The notes beneath the pieces are model-generated. The model made no database searches. It was given only the letters and a program-made list of their open reading frames with translations, and had not been told where the DNA came from. 64,000 nt of DNA from Pseudomonas sp. LS1212 (GTDB taxonomy: Bacteria > Pseudomonadota > Gammaproteobacteria > Pseudomonadales > Pseudomonadaceae). The translations under genes were made by a program, and so were the position numbers. Below, piece by piece: positions 25,114 through 33,610 of this stretch; position 1 is the first letter of the stretch, and every line of letters begins with the position of its first letter. Location: positions 4,106,001-4,170,000 of the forward strand of contig NZ_CP102951.1 of the NCBI RefSeq assembly GCF_024741815.1, written 5' to 3'.

Positions 25114-26124
25114 TCAGGGCTGCCGACGATCAGGCAGCAGGCGCAACAACTGTGTATCGAACCAGGCCACGAATGCCCGGGAAGGCAAAGCGTCGACGGC
25201 CAGGTACCACCAATCGTCGGCGGCGAAGGCTCGGCATTTCACCGCATCCTTCTCGGTCATGATCAACGGCAACGACGGCGTGAAACTCAACGCCTCGGCG
25301 CTATAGACCGCGTGATCGGCGAAGGCATGCGGCACTGGCCGCCAGTGTAGCCCCTGCAGGGTATTGAAGAAACGTTGCGGATTACCGATGCCGGCGACCG
25401 CATGCACTTGCTGGCCGGGGCCGAAATGATCGAGTGCACGGCGCTCGCCGCTGCGCAGGTTGACCAGTGCGGTCGGCTGCAAGGTGAAGGCAAAGCCATC
25501 GGCGCGATCAGCGTCCGCTCCGTTGTAAAGCAGCGCATCGACCGATTGCAGGCGCTCGATCGGCTCACGCAACGGGCCGGCCGGCAGGCAGCGGCCATTG
25601 CCCAGCCCGCGGGCGGCGTCGATCAGCACCAGTTCCAGGTCCCGCGCCAGGCGGTAATGCTGTAGACCGTCGTCGGACAGAATCAGGTCAAGCGGTTCGG
25701 CTGCCGTCAGCGCCTGAACGGCGCGACTGCGGTCCGGGTCGATCATCAGCGCCACGCCGCTGCGCTGCACGATCAGCAATGGCTCGTCGCCGGCCACTGC
25801 CGCGCTTTGCTCGGCCGTGACGCGCCAGGGCAGCTGCGGCGGCTGGGCACCGTAGCCGCGACTGACGACGCCGACTCGCAGCCCGCTGCGGCGGCAGTGT
25901 TCGATCAGCCAAAGGATCAACGGAGTCTTGCCGGTGCCACCGACGGTGATGTTCCCTACCACCACCACGGGAACCGGCGCTTGATAGATAGCCCCGACGC
26001 CCGCTACAAAGCGCTCGCGCTTGCGCTGTACGATCGTGCGGTACAACCACTCCAGCGGCCGCAACAGGGTCAGCGCCGGATGGCCCTCATACCATGCCGC
26101 CAGCAAGCGATCGGAAAGTGCCAT
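25114..26124 (-). CDS. lpxK: Tetraacyldisaccharide 4'-kinase
   Basis: A 336-residue inner-membrane-associated kinase that phosphorylates the lipid A disaccharide at 4'. The P-loop is in VVVGNITVGGTGKTPLI, and the DGLQHYRLARDLELVLID block carries the conserved DDGLQH motif. FTPSLPLIMTEKDAVKC is near the C-terminus. The ATG overlaps the exbD stop by one base. Confidence 0.95.
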   Translation of the reverse strand: MALSDRLLAAWYEGHPALTLLRPLEWLYRTIVQRKRERFVAGVGAIYQAPVPVVVVGNITVGGTGKTPLILWLIEHCRRSGLRVGVVSRGYGAQPPQLPWRVTAEQSAAVAGDEPLLIVQRSGVALMIDPDRSRAVQALTAAEPLDLILSDDGLQHYRLARDLELVLIDAARGLGNGRCLPAGPLREPIERLQSVDALLYNGADADRADGFAFTLQPTALVNLRSGERRALDHFGPGQQVHAVAGIGNPQRFFNTLQGLHWRPVPHAFADHAVYSAEALSFTPSLPLIMTEKDAVKCRAFAADDWWYLAVDALPSRAFVAWFDTQLLRLLPDRRQP

Positions 26125-26552
26125 CAGGGAGTACCCTGCGCCTCTACGGTGGTCATGCGCAGATGGCTGAAGCCCAGCTTGCCGGCTGCATCCATTGCGG
26201 TGACCACGGCCTGGTGCGGGGTCTTGCCATCAGCGCTGATCGACAGCGGCAACTGCGTGTCTCCGGCCGATTCCTTCTGCACGGCTTCCATCAGGGTCGC
26301 CAGATCACTCTTGGGCAACAGCTGGTTGTTCACCGAGTAGACCCCTTCGGCGCTGATGGCGATGTCCAGTTGCTTGAGCTCGGTGTCGGGCGCCGGGGTT
26401 GCGCTGACCGCCTCCGGCAACTCCACGCGCAACTGGGTCTCACGGGTGAAGGTGGTGGTCACGACGAAGAACAGCAACAGGATGAAAACCACATCAATCA
26501 GCGATGCCAGATTGATGTCGATATTTTCACGCGGTTTGCGACGGAACTTCAC
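26124..26552 (-). CDS. exbD: ExbD/TolR family biopolymer transporter
   Basis: A 142-residue protein with one membrane helix near residues 15-37 (NLASLIDVVFILLLFFVVTTTF) that carries the functional Asp of the proton channel (LIDVVF). The rest is a periplasmic domain. With the ExbB next to it, it powers TonB or a related energy-transducing protein. It overlaps exbB by four bases. Its place beside lpxK is standard in pseudomonads and distinct from the tol-pal locus. Confidence 0.92.
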   Translation of the reverse strand: MKFRRKPRENIDINLASLIDVVFILLLFFVVTTTFTRETQLRVELPEAVSATPAPDTELKQLDIAISAEGVYSVNNQLLPKSDLATLMEAVQKESAGDTQLPLSISADGKTPHQAVVTAMDAAGKLGFSHLRMTTVEAQGTP

Positions 26553-27184
26553 ACCTTGCCCCCAGCCAGTTCGACATCACGGTCGCCCTGCACTACTTCG
26601 ACCAGCTTGATGGCCTCCTGCTCCATTTCCACCACCAGCTCGTCGATCCGACGCTGCAGGAAACGATGGAAGAATACCGCTGGAATACCCACCATCAAGC
26701 CGGCGGCCGTGGTGATCAGGGCCTTGGAAATACCACCGGCGAGCACCGCTGCGTTGGTGCCCATGCCCGCGCCCATGAATGCACTGAAGATATCGATCAT
26801 ACCCAGCACGGTGCCGAGCAGGCCGAGCAACGGCGCCATGGCGGCAATCGTACCCAGCGTGTTGATGTAGCGCTCCAGATCATGAATGACGCGGGCAGCA
26901 GCCTCTTCGATGCACTCTTTCATGATCTCGCGACCATGCCTGGAGTTGGCCAGGCCCGCTGCAAGGACCTCGCCCAGCGGCGAATGGGCGCGCAGCTCCT
27001 TGAGCTTTTCCGTGTTCAGTTGTTTGTCCTTGATCCAGCGCCAGACCTGACCAAGCAAATGCGGAGGGGTCACGCGGCTGGCTCGCAACGTCCACAGGCG
27101 CTCGGCGACGATGCCCACCGCTGCTATGGAGCTCAGAATGATCGGCAGCATCATCCAGCCGCCGGACTTGACCAATTCCCACAC
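26549..27184 (-). CDS. exbB: ExbB/TolQ family proton channel
   Basis: A 211-residue protein with three membrane helices: an N-terminal one (WMMLPIILSSIAAVGIVAERLW) and two near residues 110-180 (TLGTIAAMAPLLGLLGTVLGMIDIF and ISKALITTAAGLMVGIPAVFFH). A GTG start (V/M-WELVKSGG) with AGGGGGAT upstream was chosen; a longer reading has no family match. It pairs with ExbD. Confidence 0.93.
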   Translation of the reverse strand: MWELVKSGGWMMLPIILSSIAAVGIVAERLWTLRASRVTPPHLLGQVWRWIKDKQLNTEKLKELRAHSPLGEVLAAGLANSRHGREIMKECIEEAAARVIHDLERYINTLGTIAAMAPLLGLLGTVLGMIDIFSAFMGAGMGTNAAVLAGGISKALITTAAGLMVGIPAVFFHRFLQRRIDELVVEMEQEAIKLVEVVQGDRDVELAGGKV

Positions 27185-27256
27185 AGTAACGATCCCCCTG
27201 AAAAAGTCCGCCACTCTAACATAGGGGACCCCTGCGCCGAAGGCCGTCATGTCGGG

Positions 27257-29491
27257 TCACGCGCCAGGCACAATGGCATCACGCCAGAAGCGCCGTTGCG
27301 CGCGCAACCCCTCGGGGACGCCGAAACGCCCCAGCTGCAGGCGCAAGGCGCCATGCTCGACGCTGTCGTAGGCGATGATGCCCAGCGCACGATAACGCGC
27401 CATGACCTCCGGGTGCGGATGGCCAAAAGCATTGTGGCGTCCACGCGAAATCAGCACGCCCCTGGGCGCGGTCGCCTCAAGAAAGGCCCGCGACGATGAA
27501 CTGCGGCTGCCGTGATGAGGCGCTTGCAGCCAGTGCACGTCGGTCGCGTCCGGGCCTTGCAGCCAGGCGCGCTCACTGCGGGCGTCCATGTCGCCGGTGA
27601 GCAACAGCCGCTCGCCTCGCGCCTCCACCATCAGCACGCAGGAGTCCTGGTTGCTGTCGCCTGCCTGGGCCCATTGCCACAAAGAAAAGCTGACGGTGTC
27701 CCACTCCCAGCGCTCACCACTGACGCAAGGCTCGGCCTGCAGAACGGCCGGCAGCGCCGCCGCTTCGCCACTGAGCACGCGTGCCACCGGCATTCCCCGC
27801 ATCACTGCCGGAGCACCGCCGGCATGGTCGGCGTCGGCATGGCTGAGCAACATCAGGTCCAGCTCGCGCACACCCAACCTGCGCAACACCGGCAAGACCA
27901 CTCGCTCGCCAAGGTCTGCGCCACCCAGCGCCGGCCCGGCGTCGTAAAGCATCGTATGCTGGCGAGTGCGCAGAATGAACGCCAGCCCCTGCCCCACATC
28001 CAACTGCCAGACTTCCACTTCGCCCTCAGGGATTTTCGTCTGCGGGACCAATACCGCCAGCAATAACAATGGCCAACCCAGCAAACGCACCGGCACGCCT
28101 TTGGGCAACAGCAACATGAAGGCCCCCAGGCAGCTGAGCAACCAGGCCCAGGCGGGTACGGCCGGCGGCAACCAGGCGGACCGCCAACCGGCGATTCGGG
28201 CGAGAAATCCGAACAAGGCATCGAGCAGGCCACCTGCCAGCCACAGAAGGCTTTCACCGACTATCGGTACCGGCAACGTGAGCGTCCCCAACAACGCCAG
28301 GGGCAGCACGCCGAAACTGACCCACGGCACCGCCACCAGATTGGCCAGTGGCGCACTGATACTGATGGGCAGCCCCAGGACCAGCAGCACCGGCAACAAC
28401 CCGATGGCGACCAGCCACTGAGCGCGGGTCCAGGCCTGCCATGCCCGCCAGCCGCCCAGGCGACCGCTGAACGCCAGGATCAATACCGCCACAGCAGCGA
28501 ATGACAGCCAGAATCCTGGCTGCAGGCTCGCCAGCGGCTCGAGGAGCAGCACCCCAACAAGCGCCAGCAGCAAAGGCCAACCGACGCCCAGATGGCGGTA
28601 GCGCAAGCGCCACAGCAGGACCAGCCCGAGCATGATGCAGGCCCGACGAACGGGTACCTGGAAACCTGCCAGCAAGCCGTATCCCAGCGCCGCCGAAAAG
28701 GCCAATGCACAGGCCCAGGGCAACCAGGGCAGCGTTCGTGGCCAGCAACCAAACCGCGCCAGCCCTGCAACGATGGCGTACACAAGCCCTGCCAGCATGC
28801 CGACATGCTGCCCCGAGATCACCAGCAGATGCACGGTGCCGGTATCCTGTAAAATTCGCCAATCGCCGGCATCAAGGCTGTCGCCATCACCGAGCACCAG
28901 CGCCGCCAATCCGCCTTCACGCCCCAGGGCATCAACGCCCAGCAGACGCTGACGAACACCATCGCGCCAGGCGGCCCGGGCTGGCGCCAGCAACTCCCCG
29001 GCCTTGACACTGCCGGTGGCGCCGATGCGTCTGGCCAGCAAGGCAGCCTCCTGATCGGAGAGATGCGGATTGACCAGCCCGGACGGGCGCTTGAGGTTCA
29101 CCGCCAATCGCCAGCGTTCGCCGCTGTTGACCGGCGGCCCGCCGTACCAGCTCAAGCGCATGAGTGGTGGCAGCTCGGCACGTCGCGACGTTGCATCGGC
29201 CAGTTCAAAGCGTATGACCCGAGCCGCCTGGTTCGGCAGCCCGACCACCCGCCCTTCTACCCAAAGGGTGCGTCCGTCCAGTTCGGGCGCCAGGCGCTTA
29301 TCCAGCGCCCATTGCGCCGACATGCAGGCCCAACTGAAACCGAGCAGAAAAAAACCGAGGGGGTAGCTGCGAAATGGCAGGAGCATCAGCCCAACCACGA
29401 CCAGCGCGACCAACGACCAGACCGGCGGCAGCGCCGGTAAAAACCGCAGGCACAACAGCCCTAGCGCGAGCGCAACCATCCCTGTGCGCAT
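27257..29491 (-). CDS. comEC: DNA internalization protein ComEC/Rec2
   Basis: A 744-residue polytopic membrane protein. It has N-terminal hydrophobic segments and an OB-like domain (WVEGRVVGLPNQAARV), the Competence domain with many helices (LVISGQHVGMLAGLVYA and on), and a C-terminal metallo-beta-lactamase domain with LMLLSHADADHAGGAPAVM and APHHGSRSSSS. It moves single-stranded DNA across the inner membrane in natural transformation; many pseudomonads keep it without known competence. The start at 29491 is the internal ATG (MRTGMVALALG); an ATG six codons earlier is possible. Confidence 0.92.
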   Translation of the reverse strand: MRTGMVALALGLLCLRFLPALPPVWSLVALVVVGLMLLPFRSYPLGFFLLGFSWACMSAQWALDKRLAPELDGRTLWVEGRVVGLPNQAARVIRFELADATSRRAELPPLMRLSWYGGPPVNSGERWRLAVNLKRPSGLVNPHLSDQEAALLARRIGATGSVKAGELLAPARAAWRDGVRQRLLGVDALGREGGLAALVLGDGDSLDAGDWRILQDTGTVHLLVISGQHVGMLAGLVYAIVAGLARFGCWPRTLPWLPWACALAFSAALGYGLLAGFQVPVRRACIMLGLVLLWRLRYRHLGVGWPLLLALVGVLLLEPLASLQPGFWLSFAAVAVLILAFSGRLGGWRAWQAWTRAQWLVAIGLLPVLLVLGLPISISAPLANLVAVPWVSFGVLPLALLGTLTLPVPIVGESLLWLAGGLLDALFGFLARIAGWRSAWLPPAVPAWAWLLSCLGAFMLLLPKGVPVRLLGWPLLLLAVLVPQTKIPEGEVEVWQLDVGQGLAFILRTRQHTMLYDAGPALGGADLGERVVLPVLRRLGVRELDLMLLSHADADHAGGAPAVMRGMPVARVLSGEAAALPAVLQAEPCVSGERWEWDTVSFSLWQWAQAGDSNQDSCVLMVEARGERLLLTGDMDARSERAWLQGPDATDVHWLQAPHHGSRSSSSRAFLEATAPRGVLISRGRHNAFGHPHPEVMARYRALGIIAYDSVEHGALRLQLGRFGVPEGLRAQRRFWRDAIVPGA

Positions 29492-29631
29492 GAAAACAGC
29501 CTCTGGCAATATCCGTTTCTGAGGCTTAGACCATGGACAAAGTGTCCAGCTTTATTAATTGTCACAAAGTCTGAATTTGCCGTTCCCGGAAACTGTGCAT
29601 ACTTGCCCCACCCGATCGACCGAGAACCGAG

Positions 29632-30150
29632 ATGCCGCGTCGTCTTTTCAAACGCTACATGCCTGACCCGACCAGCATCAAGGAACACAAGTCCTTACGC
29701 TTTCTCGGGCGGCTGCTGCATGACCCCAACCTCTGGCACCTCAATCGCCACTCCGTGGCCAGGGCCATGGCCGTAGGCCTGTTTGCCGCTTTTATCCCGA
29801 TCCCGCTGCAAATGCTGCTGGCCGCCAGCCTGGCGATCCCGCTGCGCGGCAACATGCCGATCGCCGTCAGCCTGGTCTGGCTGACCAACCCGATCACCAT
29901 GCCACCGGTGTTTTTCTGTACCTATCAGATGGGCGCCTGGCTGATGCATGTGCCGCCCAGGAGCTTGCCGGACGAACTGACCTGGGAATGGATCAGCGGC
30001 CAGCTATCGACACTCTGGCAACCCTTTCTGCTGGGTTCGGTGGTCTGCGGCCTGCTGTTGGGCGCGCTTGGCTATTGCCTGACCATGCTTTACTGGCGCT
30101 GGTGGGTGGGCAGGCAATGGCGCCGGCGCAAAAGCAGATCGCAACCTTGA
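29632..30150 (+). CDS. DUF2062 domain membrane protein
   Basis: A 172-residue protein with the DUF2062 pattern: basic start MPRRLFKRYMPDP, then SVARAMAVGLFAAFIPIPLQM (helix 1), LTNPITMPPVFFCTYQMGAWL (helix 2) and a third helix near residues 130-155, ending in a basic tail RRRKSRSQP. The function is unknown. It is divergent from comEC across 140 bases, as in other pseudomonads. Confidence 0.9.
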   Translation: MPRRLFKRYMPDPTSIKEHKSLRFLGRLLHDPNLWHLNRHSVARAMAVGLFAAFIPIPLQMLLAASLAIPLRGNMPIAVSLVWLTNPITMPPVFFCTYQMGAWLMHVPPRSLPDELTWEWISGQLSTLWQPFLLGSVVCGLLLGALGYCLTMLYWRWWVGRQWRRRKSRSQP

Positions 30151-30169
30151 TCCCCCTCTCCTCGTTCAC

Positions 30170-30180
30170 ACGCTCTGCGT
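30170..30180. repeat. Left target-site duplication of MITE-like element
   Basis: ACGCTCTGCGT directly abuts the left end of the element and recurs with one mismatch (ACGCTATGCGT) directly after the right end at 30959-30969. Eleven bases fits the IS4-type duplication range. Confidence 0.75.
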
Positions 30181-30958
30181 CACTAGTGTCCGGTTAAAAA
30201 TGCAGGGGGTGCTTTTTACCCCTTGCGTTGCCTGGGTTTGAGCCATGATCGGTTCGTTGCGACTTGGTTTTGTGGGCAGATCCAGATGCTGTAGCGGCCT
30301 TGCTGGCCCCTTCCGCCCTTACGGCGGGTTACTTTTGTTGGGGCAAAAGTAACCAAAACCCCTGGTCCCTGCATACGGCCCTGCGCTGCGCTCCGGGTTC
30401 CCTCGTTCCGTCATTGCTCCCGTGTGGACGCGCCGACGGGCCGTCCCTGGCCCTTCGGCGCTTGCTCGGCTTCCTGCCTCGCACCCCACTGCGCAATGAC
30501 TCCACTCGGCCTCCTGAAGGGACAATCGGTGTCGCCTGCGTGTGCGCGCATCTAGAAGCAAAGGCAAAAGCAAAAGCAAAAAGCAAAAAACCGGATCTGC
30601 TTTTGCTTTGAATGCTTTTGATTGCCGCGATCGTCCAGACACCACCGAACGTCCCTTCAGGAGGCTGAACGGAGGCATTGCGAAGCTGGGTGCGAGGCAG
30701 GAGCCGAGCAAGCACCGAAGGGCCAGGGACGGCCCGTCGGTGCGCCCCGGCGGGAGCAATGCCGGAGTGAAGGGACCCGAAGCGCAGCGTAGGGCCGGAT
30801 GCAGGGACAGGGGTTTTGGTTACTTTTGCCCAGTCAAAAGTGACCCGCCGTAAGGGCGGAACGGGCCAGCAAGGCCGCTACAGTATCTGGATATGCTCAC
30901 CCCTTCGCGAGCCAACCATCACATTCCCAGCCTCCCCATTTTTTACCGGACACTAGTG
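30181..30958. mobile_element. 778-bp MITE-like element with long inverted arms
   Basis: The ends are inverted repeats: CACTAGTGTCCGGT plus an A-run on the left, and its reverse complement at the right. Inside, two arms of about 280 bases (about 30285-30570 and 30625-30890) are imperfect reverse complements; shared blocks include GTAGCGGCCTTGCTGGCCC, CAAAAGTAACCAAAACCCC and GACGGGCCGTCCCTGGCCC. The centre is an A-rich tract with AAAAGC repeats that also folds on itself. There is no transposase or credible gene, only chance readings. Eleven-base flanking repeats mark an insertion into a palindrome of the CACGC..GCGTGGGAACG type. It is probably mobilised in trans by an IS with matching ends. The whole 840-base gap between neighbouring genes is this element and its flanks. 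Confidence 0.8.
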
Positions 30959-30969
30959 ACGCTATGCGT
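30959..30969. repeat. Right target-site duplication of MITE-like element
   Basis: ACGCTATGCGT, matching the left copy at 10 of 11 positions, followed by GGGAACGAG, which completes the interrupted palindrome begun by CTCGTTC at 30161-30167. Confidence 0.75.
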
Positions 30970-30991
30970 GGGAACGAGATCCTGCGAGATC

Positions 30992-31771
30992 TCAGGTACG
31001 CATCCCACGGCCGCTGACCAGCAACCGCGCACATCCGAAATACAGCACGGCCGTGGCAACCAGCATAAAGGTGATGGCCACGCCGATACGGATATCGGAC
31101 ACCCCGAGAATCCCGTAACGGAACGAGTTGACCATGTGCAGCACCGGGTTTGCCAGCGACACGGTCTGCCAGAACGGTGGTAGCAGGTTGATCGAATAGA
31201 ACACCCCGCCCAGATATGTCAGGGGCGTCAGCACGAACGTCGGGATAATCGAGATATCGTCGAAGTTGCGTGCAAATACCGCATTGATGAAACCCAGCAA
31301 CGAGAAAATAGTCGCCGTCAGGAACACCACCAGCATGGTCACGCCAAGGTGATGAACCTGCAGGTCGGTGAAGAATAGCGACAACATTGTCACGATCACC
31401 CCCACCGCCAAACCGCGCAATACGCCACCCAGGGTGTAACCGATCAGAATCGTGTGCGGCGAGACCGGCGAAACCATCAGTTCTTCGATCGAACGCTGGA
31501 ACTTGCTGCCGAAGAAGCTGGACACCACGTTGCCGTAGGAATTGGTGATCACCGACATCATGATCAGGCCAGGCACGATGTACTCCATGTAGGTGAAACC
31601 ACCCATATCGCCAATCTGCCGGCCAATCAGGTTACCGAAGATGACGAAATACAGAACCATGGTAATTGCCGGAGGCAGCAGCGTCTGTGGCCAGATCCGG
31701 GTAAAACGGCGAATTTCACGGTAGACGATGGTATTGAGGGCGACCAGGTTGGCACTCAGCTCCGAACTCAT
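30992..31771 (-). CDS. ABC-2 type exporter permease (YadH-like)
   Basis: A 259-residue permease with six predicted membrane helices. Recognisable family stretches are YREIRRFTRIWPQTLLPPAI at the N-terminus, YMEYIVPGLIMMSVITNSYGN and LTPLTYLGGVFYSINLLP, which match the YadH/NodJ group of ABC-2 permeases. It overlaps the ATPase gene by four bases and forms the transporter with it. The cargo is unknown. Confidence 0.9.
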   Translation of the reverse strand: MSSELSANLVALNTIVYREIRRFTRIWPQTLLPPAITMVLYFVIFGNLIGRQIGDMGGFTYMEYIVPGLIMMSVITNSYGNVVSSFFGSKFQRSIEELMVSPVSPHTILIGYTLGGVLRGLAVGVIVTMLSLFFTDLQVHHLGVTMLVVFLTATIFSLLGFINAVFARNFDDISIIPTFVLTPLTYLGGVFYSINLLPPFWQTVSLANPVLHMVNSFRYGILGVSDIRIGVAITFMLVATAVLYFGCARLLVSGRGMRT

Positions 31772-32700
31772 ACCGCCACCTTCGCCAGGTTTTTTTCCAC
31801 CAAAGACACGAACAACTCCTCAAGGCGATTGGTCTTGTTGCGCAGGCTCTGCACTTCGATGTTCTGCAGGGCCAACTGAGCGAACAATGCGGTGATGCCG
31901 GCAGACTTATCCACCTGGACTTCCAGGGTATGCCGGTCGACCAGGCGGCACGGGTAACCCTGCAACTGTGGTGCGGTCTGCAGATCCTGCTTGAGATCGA
32001 GCAGAAAGGTTTCGACATGCAGCGTGCTCAACAATTTGCGCATGCTGGTGTTCTCGACGATCGTGCCGTGGTCGATGATGCCGATGTTGCGGCACAACTG
32101 TTCAGCCTCTTCCAGATAGTGGGTGGTGAGGATGATGGTGATGCCTTTGCGGTTCAGCTCGGTGAGAAAGGTCCACATCGAACGACGCAGTTCGATGTCC
32201 ACCCCGGCGGTCGGCTCATCGAGAATCAGCAGGCGCGGCTCATGGATCAACGCCCGCGCGATCATCAAGCGGCGCTTCATGCCGCCGGACAGCGAGCGCG
32301 AAGGCACATCGCGCTTGTCCCACAACCCCAGCTGGGTGAGGTATTGCTCGGCGCGCTCCTTGGCGATCTTTGACGGGATGCCGTAGTAGCCCGCCTGGGT
32401 CACGACGATATCGAAGGTCTTCTCGAACTGGTTGAAGTTGAACTCCTGCGGCACGACGCCGATGCAGCGCTTGAGCGCTGCCGGCTGACGATCCAGGTCA
32501 TGACCAAAGATATTCACCGTGCCGCTGGTCTTGTTCACCAGCGTCGAAAGAATGCCGATTGTCGTGGATTTGCCGGCGCCGTTAGGGCCGAGCAGTGCAA
32601 AGAAGTCGCCTTCGGCCACGTCCAGGTCAATACCATGCAAGGCCTGGAAACCGTTGCCGTAGGTTTTGGTCAGTTGCCGGATGGTGAGAGCAGAACTCAT
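31768..32700 (-). CDS. ABC exporter ATP-binding protein (YadG-like)
   Basis: A 310-residue ATPase with Walker A GPNGAGKST, Q-loop VPQEFNFNQ, signature LSGGMKRRL, Walker B LLILDEPTAGVD and switch His in TTHYLEEAEQL. The C-terminal part (about 220-310) is the extension found in YadG-type drug/polysaccharide exporters. The start MSSALTIRQLTKTYG was chosen over an ATG six codons upstream on family length. From memory the same transporter pair, followed by a GST and an acyl-CoA dehydrogenase, occurs at PA2811-PA2815 in P. aeruginosa. Confidence 0.92.
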   Translation of the reverse strand: MSSALTIRQLTKTYGNGFQALHGIDLDVAEGDFFALLGPNGAGKSTTIGILSTLVNKTSGTVNIFGHDLDRQPAALKRCIGVVPQEFNFNQFEKTFDIVVTQAGYYGIPSKIAKERAEQYLTQLGLWDKRDVPSRSLSGGMKRRLMIARALIHEPRLLILDEPTAGVDIELRRSMWTFLTELNRKGITIILTTHYLEEAEQLCRNIGIIDHGTIVENTSMRKLLSTLHVETFLLDLKQDLQTAPQLQGYPCRLVDRHTLEVQVDKSAGITALFAQLALQNIEVQSLRNKTNRLEELFVSLVEKNLAKVAV

Positions 32701-32832
32701 AAAGGATGTATGCACCAAGATGGAATTAGTTCATGAGTAAGGGCGCGGCACATGAATTACAACCGCAGCGAATATGACCAATGTTGCGGGTCAAAATCGC
32801 GCAAGTACAGTGACGCGCATTGATAATGACTA

Positions 32833-33456
32833 TTACGTCAACGCGGTCATGACGGCTGCCTGATAGGCCGGCCGCTCTTGCAGGCGCTCGTACCATGCCC
32901 TGAGATGGCGCATCTCGGGCCTTTCGATGGGCATTTCAAACCAGGCATAGGCAAAGCTGCCCAGCGGAATATCGCCCATCCCCGGCGCATCGCCTGAAAG
33001 AAATGGCTGATGCGCCAGCGTTTCGTCGGCAATTGACAGTAATTGCGCGCAGGCCTTGTGCGCGGCATTGATCGCGACCCAATCCTGCTGCTCGGGCACA
33101 GTCCGCAGAATGCCCCAGAACAGATGCCGGAAGGGCTCGGCCAGGGACGTCGACGTCCAGTCCATCCACTTGTCAGCCTTGGCCCTGATCAGAGGATCGG
33201 CCGGGTACCAGTTCGAATCCGGCGCATAGCGGGCTGCCAGGTAACGCACGATGGCATTGGACTCCCAGAGCACGAGATCTTCATCCTGGATCACAGGGAT
33301 CCGCCCGTTGGGATTCATCGCCCGGTATTGCGGCTCATCGACCAGACCGAAAGCACCGCCGGCGTCGATCGACTCGTAGGGCAATTCCAGCTCCTGGGCA
33401 CACCACAATACTTTCCTGACATTGGTCGAGTTTTTCCTGCCCCAGATCTTGAGCAT
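32833..33456 (-). CDS. Glutathione S-transferase family protein
   Basis: A 207-residue GST. The thioredoxin-like N-domain begins MLKIWGRKNSTNVRKVLW, with the glutathione-binding NGRIPVIQDEDLVLWESNAIVRYLA (split pattern VIQD and ESNAI). The helical C-domain has GDIPLGSFAYAWFEM. The start at 33456 has GGAG six bases upstream and is preferred over in-frame ATGs two and four codons earlier. The physiological substrate is unknown. Confidence 0.92.
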   Translation of the reverse strand: MLKIWGRKNSTNVRKVLWCAQELELPYESIDAGGAFGLVDEPQYRAMNPNGRIPVIQDEDLVLWESNAIVRYLAARYAPDSNWYPADPLIRAKADKWMDWTSTSLAEPFRHLFWGILRTVPEQQDWVAINAAHKACAQLLSIADETLAHQPFLSGDAPGMGDIPLGSFAYAWFEMPIERPEMRHLRAWYERLQERPAYQAAVMTALT

Positions 33457-33610
33457 GGCCATCTCCATTAATCCATGTGGGCCGCCAGTCTACTCCTGAC
33501 GCCCACGAACTCCAGCCACCAGAGGGGGTCCCAATCGCGTACCGGCTCTTTAGCGGATGCGGTCTAAGCTCTTGTGATCGGTTATGTCCTGTCTTCACGG
33601 AGGAATGAAT

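Noticed and set aside
30264..30853. Several open readings of 100-146 codons with Lys-Ala repeats in the MITE-like element
   Set aside because: They arise in both strands of the inverted arms and the A-rich loop, with no ribosome sites; not genes.
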